Positions 1 through 7,101 of a stretch of 53,359 nucleotides of DNA are shown here, one piece after another. The DNA comes from an uncultured Eubacteriales bacterium. Its GTDB lineage: Bacteria > Bacillota > Clostridia > Peptostreptococcales > Anaerovoracaceae. Below the pieces are notes generated by a model, which made no database searches, had not been told where the DNA came from, and saw nothing but the letters and a program-made list of their open reading frames with translations. The DNA lies in assembly GCA_900553025.1 (NCBI GenBank), contig USBT01000006.1:1-53359 (forward strand), in the 5' to 3' direction. A program made the position numbers and the translations under genes. Every line of letters starts with the position of its first letter. Within the stretch, counting starts at the first letter, position 1.

Positions 1-925
1 CAAGCTCGACCTCGTTTTTGATTGCCTTAAGCGACTCTATAAGGCTTGGGGCTTCGATGGTTTTGGCTATGTGCTCGACATATTCAAGAACTCTGCATGG
101 GGTAGTTGTGGGATCAAGAATTAACTTTGCATTGCGGGGCAGGTTTTGCAGAGCCTGATAGACGTCGTTATATGTTTGGTTTCTTAAAGTATAAAGCTTG
201 GCACCCGAAAGTGATATGAGGGCGTAGGCGTAAAATAGCGGGCTGTCGTCAAAGTCACTTCCACGCTTGTTGAAAAACCAAGCTACATCGTCTAATGCCG
301 ATACAAAATAATAGTCTGCGCCATTTTTTTTCATCTCTTCTTGCACTCTTGATAACTTTGACGAGGTTGATTCGCCAGATATAGAAATATCTAGATCGAT
401 AATAGGATTTGATTTTACCGGCGGGCGATTTTCCCAGATTTTTTCAATAAAATTGCAATCTATAATCTTAAGACCAGTATCGCAATTTGGCGATGAACTT
501 GACGTTGGCTTCGCAGAATGAACATTCGAAAGCACAGAAAACGCTGAGGTTGTATATACTCCCATATCTACAGCAAGGGTGTTGATTGTTCCAGCTTTGT
601 TATATCGATGAATAAGTTTATCGTATAATTCAGTATCCTCATAGCCTAGCTTCATTAGTTTTATTTCGGGTGGAAGCTGTTCTGCGGCCTGAAGAAAATA
701 TCTGCTATCTGTCCAAAGGAAACCCTCGTCTTTTGTTATGAGGACGTCGCCTGCTGAACCTGTAAATCCGGTCAAGAATGAAATTTCATGATAATGAGCA
801 TCAAGCATTTCGGAGCCGTGAGGGTCGCTCATAGGAATGAGATAGGCATCAACGTTATTTTTAGCCATTAGATTTCTTACTTTTTTGATTCGGTCTGAAA
901 AAATATCTTTATTAATTTTGTCCAT
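1..925 (-). CDS. Aminopeptidase P family protein (Xaa-Pro aminopeptidase), N-terminal part, cut by the window edge
   Basis: The frame is open from an ATG at 925-923 to the left edge of the window, so only the first 308 residues are visible. The visible part has the creatinase N-terminal fold: it begins MDKINKDIFSDRIKK, then has YLIPMSDPHGSEM, a FLTGFTGSAGD segment near residue 50 and LWTDSRYFLQA near residue 70, all typical of aminopeptidase P, which removes an N-terminal residue preceding proline. The last visible residues (AIKNEVEL) match the family's link into the metal-binding pita-bread catalytic domain, which lies outside the window. A good ribosome binding site (GGAGGA) sits about 7 bases before the ATG. 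Transcription reads out of the window; the upstream gap carries a palindrome described separately. Likely cytoplasmic. Confidence 0.85.
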   Translation of the reverse strand, partial: MDKINKDIFSDRIKKVRNLMAKNNVDAYLIPMSDPHGSEMLDAHYHEISFLTGFTGSAGDVLITKDEGFLWTDSRYFLQAAEQLPPEIKLMKLGYEDTELYDKLIHRYNKAGTINTLAVDMGVYTTSAFSVLSNVHSAKPTSSSSPNCDTGLKIIDCNFIEKIWENRPPVKSNPIIDLDISISGESTSSKLSRVQEEMKKNGADYYFVSALDDVAWFFNKRGSDFDDSPLFYAYALISLSGAKLYTLRNQTYNDVYQALQNLPRNAKLILDPTTTPCRVLEYVEHIAKTIEAPSLIESLKAIKNEVEL

Positions 926-941
926 GAAAATCCTCCATTTC

Positions 942-993
942 TAATATAGGAATGTATGTTACTATTAAAAATCTATGATTCCAATATAGGAAT
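942..993. promoter_or_regulatory. Repeated ATTCC/GGAAT element upstream of the aminopeptidase gene
   Basis: The 11-base string AATATAGGAAT occurs twice, at 943-953 and 983-993, 40 bases apart (about four helical turns). The copy at 978-993 is part of a palindrome, ATTCC-6-GGAAT. On the minus strand each copy contains TATATT, so these may be -10 boxes, operator sites, or both. No -35 box at good spacing was found. Role is inference. Confidence 0.3.
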
Positions 994-1039
994 ATTATTG
1001 CCAGTTGAGAAGCAAAGTGCCTGGTTAAATTTAAGGAAC

Positions 1040-1609
1040 TCAAATTAGCACATTTTTCTTAAGGCTTGGAAAAAGACCTGACGGCATTTTAATCGCAAGA
1101 TAATAGGCGAATAGGCCTATGAGGATGCCAGTTGCCATACCTGAAAATAGAAGTACGGGGAAGTAATAAAATATTTTGATGTTGGATACGAGCTTAGCCG
1201 CCACAAGTATTTGACCTAGATTGTGAAATACGCCTCCCGCCATTGAAACTCCGACTATACTGAATTTGTTAGTTTTTTTGAGGATAGCCATAACAAAAAA
1301 GCTTAAAAGTCCTCCAGATAGTGAGTATACCACACCAAACGCTCCTGAAAAAAGCAGCCCCGAGAGAGTTATTCTAACGAGGTTGATTGCAAGAGCATAC
1401 TTCCATTCTAAACCATAAAGAGCAATTATTATGAGAAGATTTGCAAGTCCGAGTTTGATTCCCGGGATTCCAAAATCTATGGGGATAAGGAATTCTATGT
1501 ATGAGAAAATGAGCGCAAGGCATGAGAGCATTGCAGCAATAGTAAGTTTAGAAATGCTTGCTCCTCTTCTATAATAAATATGTGAGTTTTTATTAGTTTG
1601 AGATGACAT
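1040..1609 (-). CDS. Gx transporter family membrane protein (heptaprenyl diphosphate synthase component I-like)
   Basis: This 189-residue protein is almost entirely hydrophobic, with about five membrane segments after a short polar N-terminus. The pattern GGLLSFFVMAILKK, then VGVSMAGGVFHNLGQI and a final SGMATGILIGL, is that of the Gx transporter / Hpre_diP_synt_I family. The family is named after a suggested role with heptaprenyl diphosphate synthase but behaves like a small ECF-type membrane component; its substrate is not established. It overlaps the end of the NusG-domain-II gene by 17 bases, so the two are probably co-translated. In many anaerobes this pair sits beside apbE, as here, which links it loosely to flavin, quinone or isoprenoid handling in the membrane. 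The function remains tentative; family membership is fairly secure. Confidence 0.75.
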   Translation of the reverse strand: MSSQTNKNSHIYYRRGASISKLTIAAMLSCLALIFSYIEFLIPIDFGIPGIKLGLANLLIIIALYGLEWKYALAINLVRITLSGLLFSGAFGVVYSLSGGLLSFFVMAILKKTNKFSIVGVSMAGGVFHNLGQILVAAKLVSNIKIFYYFPVLLFSGMATGILIGLFAYYLAIKMPSGLFPSLKKNVLI

Positions 1610-2009
1610 CTATATCATCACCCCCATTTTTTTGACTATCTACAATCTCTACTACAACCTGATTAGGAAGACAGATTATAGCTTGGGCTGTATTTGAAAT
1701 TCTACCTTGATGGACACAATTCTGATTCAGGCAGTCCGAAAATGACATTGAAACTTTGCCGTTCTTTATGGTAATATTATTGTGATGGCCATTATAAACG
1801 ACCTTGATTGTCTGGTCTTTGCTTAGGTCATAGGTGCCGTATAATTGTCCACCTGTTTTAATTAAAACTTGTTTTCCGTCTCTTCCACTATCGGATATAA
1901 AAAAAACTGTACTAATTCCAAGGACGAGAAAAATCAAAAATAAAGCCAAATCGGCTTTCCTTAAAATTGAGGTATTTATGAAAAAATTAGGTTTAATATT
2001 CTTACTCAT
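1593..2009 (-). CDS. NusG domain II-containing protein
   Basis: The protein has one N-terminal membrane segment (about residues 20-40) followed by a small beta-rich extracytoplasmic domain with the hallmark CLNQNCVHQG (two cysteines) and a closing CLPNQVVVEI, which is the NusG domain II family pattern. It has no NGN or KOW transcription domain and is not a transcription factor. The ATG at 2009 gives 138 residues but has no visible ribosome binding site, and it lies inside the first codons of the divergent apbE gene. Family members usually start right at the KADL segment, so an in-frame TTG at 1949, behind AAGGA, is a good alternative that removes the overlap and gives 118 residues. It precedes and overlaps the Gx transporter gene. 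Confidence 0.75.
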   Translation of the reverse strand: MSKNIKPNFFINTSILRKADLALFLIFLVLGISTVFFISDSGRDGKQVLIKTGGQLYGTYDLSKDQTIKVVYNGHHNNITIKNGKVSMSFSDCLNQNCVHQGRISNTAQAIICLPNQVVVEIVDSQKNGGDDIDVISN

Positions 2010-3036
2010 AATCGTTATAATTATATCACAGACGTCATGCTCGGTAAAGCATGTCGGAAACTCGAAATCAGAAGAAGATCAGAGTGCACCGGTTTCAAAA
2101 GAGGGCTTCTTTTTTGATACAGTGTGCAAAATAACAATATTCGATATGGATAATATGAGCAAAGAAAATGCAGAGGATGCTATAGATAAGTCATACAAGG
2201 AAGCCGCTAAGTACGAGAAAATTTTCTCAAGACAAGTGGAAGGCAGTGAGGTTTGGAAGCTTAATAACAAGGGCGAGCTGGAAGCTTCCGATGACCTGTT
2301 CACAGTGATTCAAACAGGGTTAAAATATGGGGGAATCTCGGGTGGAAAATTTGATATAACTATGGGACCCGTGCTTGACCTTTGGAAATTCAATAAGGAA
2401 GGTATAAATCAGCTTCCAAAGGAAGAAGATATCAAAAAAGCATTAGAGCTGGTAGACTACAAAATAGTCGAAGCGTCAAAGCTTAATGATTCGCAGAATT
2501 TGGTGAAAACTGCTGGCAGCGGCTCTGAAATAGACCTTGGAGGGATAGCAAAGGGATACATCTGTGACAGAATTTCTGAATCTTTATCGGACAGAGGCGT
2601 AACGTCGGCAATTGTCAATCTCGGTGGCAATATAACCGTAATTGGAGAAAAACCAGGGAATAAGCCTTTTAATGTTGCTATTGAGAAGCCTTTTTCTGAA
2701 AGAAAAGACATGATTGGGATAGTAAAGATGAAAAATGGGACAATAGTAACATCAGGCACATATGAGAGATATGTAGAAGTCGGTGGCAAGAAGTATCATC
2801 ATATTTTGGACCCTGCAACAGGTTGGCCGATAGATACAGATGTTGTGAGCGTGACTATTTTGTCGAAAATAGGAAATTCAATGGAGTGTGATGCCATGTC
2901 AACAACGGCTTTGCTTCTGGGGTCGGAACGTGGGCTACAGCTTATAGAGCAAGCACCTGAAATGGAAGCACTTTTTCAGCTTAAGGACGGGACTATAACA
3001 AAAAGTTCGGGATTTGAGTATGAGGAAGGTAGATAA
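1978..3036 (+). CDS. apbE: FAD:protein FMN transferase (ApbE family lipoprotein)
   Basis: This 352-residue protein would attach FMN from FAD to a threonine of target proteins such as Rnf or Nqr subunits and extracellular flavoproteins. I chose the ATG at 1978 because it is preceded by GAGG and starts a clear lipoprotein signal peptide (MKKLGLIFLLIIVIIISQTSC); the cysteine at residue 21 is the probable lipid anchor, though glutamine at -3 is not classical. ApbE hallmarks follow: DITMGPVLDLWKF, EIDLGGIAKGYICD, VNLGGNI, YHHILDPATGWP and CDAMSTTALLLG, which supplies the acidic Mg2+ ligand region. The frame stays open upstream of 1978 but that stretch overlaps the divergent NusG-domain-II gene. 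No rnf genes are in the window, so the targets are unknown. Confidence 0.92.
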   Translation: MKKLGLIFLLIIVIIISQTSCSVKHVGNSKSEEDQSAPVSKEGFFFDTVCKITIFDMDNMSKENAEDAIDKSYKEAAKYEKIFSRQVEGSEVWKLNNKGELEASDDLFTVIQTGLKYGGISGGKFDITMGPVLDLWKFNKEGINQLPKEEDIKKALELVDYKIVEASKLNDSQNLVKTAGSGSEIDLGGIAKGYICDRISESLSDRGVTSAIVNLGGNITVIGEKPGNKPFNVAIEKPFSERKDMIGIVKMKNGTIVTSGTYERYVEVGGKKYHHILDPATGWPIDTDVVSVTILSKIGNSMECDAMSTTALLLGSERGLQLIEQAPEMEALFQLKDGTITKSSGFEYEEGR

Positions 3037-3049
3037 TAAAGACAAAAAG

Positions 3050-3058
3050 TGATAAAAT
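3050..3058 (+). promoter_or_regulatory. Putative extended -10 promoter of pta
   Basis: TGATAAAAT at 3050-3058 is a TG-extended -10 box about 44 bases before the pta start. The -35 position (3030-3035, TAGATA) is weak, as is common for extended -10 promoters. It lies just after the apbE stop codon. Confidence 0.4.
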
Positions 3059-3101
3059 ATTTTGTAGGTTGAATTTACAAACATGATTGGAGGATTTTAG
3101 A

Positions 3102-4073
3102 ATGGATTTTATCAAAGATATTACTGAAAAGCTTAAAGGAAAGGATGCCAGGATTGTTTTCCCAGAGGGCGAGGACAAGAGGATTCTGGGAGCTTGTGCA
3201 AGACTTGCTAAGGAAGGTGTTGTAAAGCCTGTTGTGCTTGGAAAAAAATCTGAGGTTGAGGCAACGGCTAAAGAAATAGGCGTGGACCTTTCTGCTTTAG
3301 AATTTGTAGACATTGAGAAATCCGATAAATTTGATGAGCTTTGTGAGGCTTTTGTTGAAAGAAGAAAGGGTAAGGTTGCCCCAGAAGATGCAAAGAATAT
3401 TCTCATGACGCCAAATTATTTTGGTACGATGATGGTTTATAAAGGTTATGCGGACGGCCTTGTTTCGGGAGCGGTTGGCACTACAGCAGATACGGTAAGA
3501 CCTGCGCTTCAGATAATAAAGACAGTTCCAGGAATGTCAAGGACAAGTGGTGCATTCTTCATGCTAAGAGATGATGAGATGTATTTGATGGCTGATTGCG
3601 CTATAAACATTGACCCTAATTCTGACGATTTAGCAGAGATTGCTGTTGCTTCTGACAAAACAGCTAGACAGTTCGGCATGGAACCTAAGATTGCGATGTT
3701 ATCTTTCTCGACAAAGGGCAGTGCAAGCCATGAACTTGTTGATAAGGTTGCAAATGCTACGGCAAAGGCTCTTGAAATGAATCCTGAGCTTCAGCTTGAC
3801 GGCGAGCTTCAGTTCGACGCTGCATTTGTTCCAAGCGTTGGAGAGAAGAAGGCTCCAGATTCAAAGGTTGCAGGACATGCAAACGTATTTGTATTCCCTT
3901 CGCTAGAGGCTGGAAATATTGGCTACAAAATTGGTCAGAGATTTGGTGGCTTTGAAGCTGTCGGTCCAGTTCTTCAGGGCCTTAACAGTCCGGTTAACGA
4001 CCTTTCAAGAGGCTGCAACGAGGAGGAAGTTATTTCGCTTGCAAAGGTTACAGCTGCACAGGCTAAACTCTAA
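3102..4073 (+). CDS. pta: Phosphate acetyltransferase
   Basis: The enzyme interconverts acetyl-CoA plus phosphate with acetyl phosphate plus CoA and, with acetate kinase, makes ATP during acetate fermentation. The 323-residue length is normal for the short clostridial Pta. Family blocks seen are RIVFPEGEDKRI at the N-terminus, NPNSDDLAEIA, MLSFSTKGSASHE, ELQFDAAFVP, ANVFVFPSLEAGNIGYKI and the C-terminal GLNSPVNDLSRGC. The ATG at 3102 is preceded by GGAGG at 3089-3093, so the longer frame from a TTG at 3087 is not preferred. No acetate kinase gene follows; the next gene is on the other strand behind a shared hairpin. Cytoplasmic. Confidence 0.96.
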   Translation: MDFIKDITEKLKGKDARIVFPEGEDKRILGACARLAKEGVVKPVVLGKKSEVEATAKEIGVDLSALEFVDIEKSDKFDELCEAFVERRKGKVAPEDAKNILMTPNYFGTMMVYKGYADGLVSGAVGTTADTVRPALQIIKTVPGMSRTSGAFFMLRDDEMYLMADCAINIDPNSDDLAEIAVASDKTARQFGMEPKIAMLSFSTKGSASHELVDKVANATAKALEMNPELQLDGELQFDAAFVPSVGEKKAPDSKVAGHANVFVFPSLEAGNIGYKIGQRFGGFEAVGPVLQGLNSPVNDLSRGCNEEEVISLAKVTAAQAKL

Positions 4074-4126
4074 AAATACAAAATAGATTTGTATGTAATA
4101 GATTGATTATTGAAAACTAAAAATAT

Positions 4127-4190
4127 ATGAGGCTGAGAGTAGTTAGAGTGAGTGTGAAATTCATTCCAGATAGATTGCTTTCAGCCTCAT
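4127..4190 (-). terminator. Long-loop inverted repeat, probable terminator of the BTAD regulator gene (perhaps also pta)
   Basis: ATGAGGCTGA at 4127-4136 is the exact reverse complement of TCAGCCTCAT at 4181-4190. Read on the minus strand the second arm is followed by ATATTTTTAG, so it can act as an intrinsic terminator for the gene ending at 4198. The loop is unusually long (44 bases) and pyrimidine-rich on that strand. Confidence 0.5.
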
Positions 4191-4197
4191 TTATGTT

Positions 4198-5427
4198 TCA
4201 AGTTCGTTCCGCTCGATTAGCATCACATTTTATATGATTGTACTCTTTATCAAGATTTTTTTCTTTGAATGCTATATTGCTAAATGTGAAGTTTTTCAAG
4301 GAAGAATCTATGTATATTAGTAAATCTTTCGAAAAGTCATCCATTACATTTTCACCGTAAGTGCTAACCGCTAAATATCCATTCTGCTCTGACACTTTCT
4401 TTATCAGAGTGTAGAATGCTCTGGCAAGCCTGATATCTTGAATCATGGACCAATCAGCGTTATTGGCTATATAACAATTATAGTTTTTTACAGATGAGGG
4501 TATTATAAAACATAGGGCTTGTATGTCATCCTCAATTAAATATTTTCGTAAATCCACCTCAAAATTGTCTACTAGCTTTTCAATGATGATAGATAAACCG
4601 AAGTATTTTATGTTAGGACATGAATTTATTTCAATAGAATAGCGTTGTTTACCTGGCTGCTTGGTATTGAGTGGGGGCTTTTCGGTTTCCATTCCCTTAA
4701 TCTCTTTTTGCTTTTCAATTAATTCATTGGATGGTGATATTCCAAGATTTACTGCTAATTTATTTCGAAATTCAGAATAGTAGAGCAAAGCAGCACTTTT
4801 TTGCCCTAAAGCTGAATATATATCGAGATATTCCCATGCGATTTTTTCATCAAATGGTTCTGATTGGCTAAGCTCATCGAGGAGTAATTTGCACCTTTCA
4901 AAGGCTTTTGAATCCTTGTAACGTTTAAAGAGTTCAAGATATAGGGATGTTTTTCTGTCTTCAAGACGGCGCCGCGAGGTTATGATAAATTCATTATACT
5001 CTTCGCAATTTTTGAAGAAAAACCCTTCCATAAATTCTCCTTTAAAGAGAGCGGCGAGCGTTTCAAGGTAAGCTGTTGAATGAATTTTGTAATCAGAGTG
5101 TTTAAGAATATTAACAACATCACAGTCAAATTCATATTGTTGATTAATTTCATATCCATTTGGAATTGTATTTATAATTTCATTTTTTTTGTTATCCCGA
5201 GGAAGAAATTTTCTAATTAACCAGAGATTATATCTAAGATTGTATTTCCCTGCGTCTTCAGTGCTTTCGGGCCATAAGTATGAAATTAACTTTTCTTTTG
5301 AGATATAGCCCGTATTGTTAATCAGAAGTAAACCCAGCAAGGCAAGTGTTTTCCCTCCAAATTTAGAGGTTATGTCCTTGCCATTGAGAATAATTTTTGT
5401 AATACCAAGATATTTTATTTCTACCAT
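4198..5427 (-). CDS. SARP/BTAD-type transcriptional regulator
   Basis: The first ~95 residues look like an OmpR/PhoB-type winged helix (MVEIKYLGITKIILNGK, GGKTLALLGLLLINN, YISKEKLISYLWP, YNLRYNLWLIRK), the DNA-binding half of SARP regulators. Residues ~100-245 form a bacterial transcriptional activator domain of helical repeats (YLELFKRYKDSKAFERCKLLLDEL, IAWEYLDIYSALGQKSAALLYYSEFRNKLAVNLGISPS), with the characteristic LGISPS close. Residues ~255-409 form an extra domain I do not recognise. It lacks the ATPase domain of large LuxR/MalT-like activators. The stop lies next to a long-loop terminator, and the start is 11 bases after the amidohydrolase stop, so the two genes form one unit. By position it probably controls the amidohydrolase cassette; that is inference. 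Confidence 0.8.
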   Translation of the reverse strand: MVEIKYLGITKIILNGKDITSKFGGKTLALLGLLLINNTGYISKEKLISYLWPESTEDAGKYNLRYNLWLIRKFLPRDNKKNEIINTIPNGYEINQQYEFDCDVVNILKHSDYKIHSTAYLETLAALFKGEFMEGFFFKNCEEYNEFIITSRRRLEDRKTSLYLELFKRYKDSKAFERCKLLLDELSQSEPFDEKIAWEYLDIYSALGQKSAALLYYSEFRNKLAVNLGISPSNELIEKQKEIKGMETEKPPLNTKQPGKQRYSIEINSCPNIKYFGLSIIIEKLVDNFEVDLRKYLIEDDIQALCFIIPSSVKNYNCYIANNADWSMIQDIRLARAFYTLIKKVSEQNGYLAVSTYGENVMDDFSKDLLIYIDSSLKNFTFSNIAFKEKNLDKEYNHIKCDANRAERT

Positions 5428-5438
5428 GTAATTACCTC

Positions 5439-6977
5439 TTACGCCTCATGTCGATTAAACAAAATCTCTCCAGACTTTATGGTCATATTCACTTTTACAT
5501 TTTTTAATAGTGGTGCGGGGGTAGAGAGTATATTTTGATCAAGTATAATCAAATCAGCAAGTAAACCATTTTTGATATTCCCTCGTACATCTTCCTCAAA
5601 AATAGAATATGCGCCACTGCTTGTATACATCCGGATTGCTTCAAATATATTACTGCGACTAGATTTGACTGGATGATTCACAACAGAATGGATTCCAAGG
5701 AAAGGATTGATTTCACACACATCACTATCTGAGCCAGCACAAATTCTAACTCCAGCGTCTAATATTTCTCTAAACCTATTTGTTAGAATGTATTTTTCGC
5801 CAAGGCGGTCCTCGTACATTTTTCCTCTACCTCCCCAATATAACTCATAAGTGGGATTCATAGAAAAAATGATGCCAAGGTCGGATGCTTTCTGGATTTG
5901 CTCTTTTGTTGCAAGTTCTACATGCTCAAGTCTATGTCTAAGACCACGAATACCAGATTTGTATATAGCGTACTCATGAGCATTTAAAACTAACTCTATA
6001 GCCCTGTCGCCAATAGTGTACAGAGAAAGCTGTAGATTTTTTTCGTAGCATTTTAAAACAAAATCATTTATCTCTTCTTGTGAAAAAAGAAGTCTACCCA
6101 TATATCCAGGTTTATCGTTATATTCGAATGATAGTGCGGCTGTTCTAGCTCCCATTGTTCCATCAATGTATAAACTGCCACCTACACGAGGCAGTTTCAT
6201 TTCTTGAATCTGATTTAGGTCGTGAGTCTGATAAAAAAGAAATATATCAATTGGAAATGCGTTATGGTTTTCGTGTAAGAAAATAGCATCCTTGTCGCTG
6301 TACATATACCCACCCTCCATTGCGTTGATTGCAGTTATCCCATTAGATAAAATGGAAGGCATAAGGTTGACAATATTCTGCATCCTTCGACGGTCTTCAT
6401 ATTTATTGAGGATATTGGTTCTAAGCACGGCATTCGCACTACTTCTAAATATGCCAGTTGCTACACCGTCCGAATCAGTTTCGATGCCCTGAAGCCTATA
6501 TGGTATTTTGTAAAATAGCAGACCATAAGTATTGAGCATGCTCACCTGATAATCGATATTATTTATCCAAATGACCTTATCATCAGAAATTTGATCTAAA
6601 ATCTTTCTATCGGGATACTTACCTTCTTTGAGAAAATTTTCATCAAGCCTAAAACAAAATATTTCTTTATCCAAATTTTTGTCAGCATAGTTTTGTATCA
6701 TATTGCCAATATCGCTATAATTAGACACATTGGACAGATTTACGAAGTCGCAATTCATAGCTGTTTGAAGCAGATGAAAGTGGCTATCAATAAATCCCGG
6801 CAAAACCGACTTACCTTCAGCATCAATCATGGTAGTATTTACATCTTTTAATTTTTTATATTCATCTCCATTGCCTGTAGCAAGAATGTTCTTACCACTG
6901 ATAGCAACCCAATCCCATGTAATCTCGTCAATTACATCTAAGCACTTACCATTGTAGATTATTTTCTCAGCTTTCAT
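5439..6977 (-). CDS. YtcJ-type amidohydrolase homologue with altered metal site
   Basis: This 512-residue protein has the amidohydrolase layout: an N-terminal beta-sandwich strand region, FIDSHFHL with the paired histidines H66 and H68, RLEHVE with H352, AGSDSD with D417 and a C-terminal LADLIILDQN strand that rebuilds the sandwich domain. Its relatives hydrolyse amide-type bonds such as N-substituted formamides with one or two metals. Compared with the neighbouring paralogue at 7102-8718, two ligands are changed: the bridging lysine before DG(S/T) is serine (S268) and the histidine of H-A-I-G-D is tyrosine (Y320, in LYTIGD). Activity may therefore be mononuclear, altered or lost. A terminator-like hairpin separates it from the upstream paralogue; a regulator gene follows 11 bases downstream. 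Substrate unknown. Confidence 0.85.
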   Translation of the reverse strand: MKAEKIIYNGKCLDVIDEITWDWVAISGKNILATGNGDEYKKLKDVNTTMIDAEGKSVLPGFIDSHFHLLQTAMNCDFVNLSNVSNYSDIGNMIQNYADKNLDKEIFCFRLDENFLKEGKYPDRKILDQISDDKVIWINNIDYQVSMLNTYGLLFYKIPYRLQGIETDSDGVATGIFRSSANAVLRTNILNKYEDRRRMQNIVNLMPSILSNGITAINAMEGGYMYSDKDAIFLHENHNAFPIDIFLFYQTHDLNQIQEMKLPRVGGSLYIDGTMGARTAALSFEYNDKPGYMGRLLFSQEEINDFVLKCYEKNLQLSLYTIGDRAIELVLNAHEYAIYKSGIRGLRHRLEHVELATKEQIQKASDLGIIFSMNPTYELYWGGRGKMYEDRLGEKYILTNRFREILDAGVRICAGSDSDVCEINPFLGIHSVVNHPVKSSRSNIFEAIRMYTSSGAYSIFEEDVRGNIKNGLLADLIILDQNILSTPAPLLKNVKVNMTIKSGEILFNRHEA

Positions 6978-7019
6978 AATAAGTTCCTCTTAAATTTTTT
7001 AGTATAATTAATATAAAAA

Positions 7020-7088
7020 GAGATGGAGCTTGATTGTTTAGAAGATGTGTAGAAGCCGTTAAGACCTAGCAAGTCAAGTCTCCATCTC
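7020..7088 (-). terminator. Long-loop terminator between the two amidohydrolase genes
   Basis: GAGATGGAG (7020-7028) pairs exactly with CTCCATCTC (7080-7088), and CTTGA (7029-7033) with TCAAG (7074-7078), giving 14 pairs with one bulge and a 40-base loop. On the minus strand the stem is followed by TTTTTATATT. It would stop transcripts of the 7102-8718 gene before the next one, or act as an attenuator between them. Confidence 0.6.
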
Positions 7089-7101
7089 ATTATGTTAATT
7101 A

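Noticed and set aside
3087..3101. Earlier TTG start for pta
   Set aside because: It falls on top of the GGAGG ribosome binding site used by the ATG at 3102.
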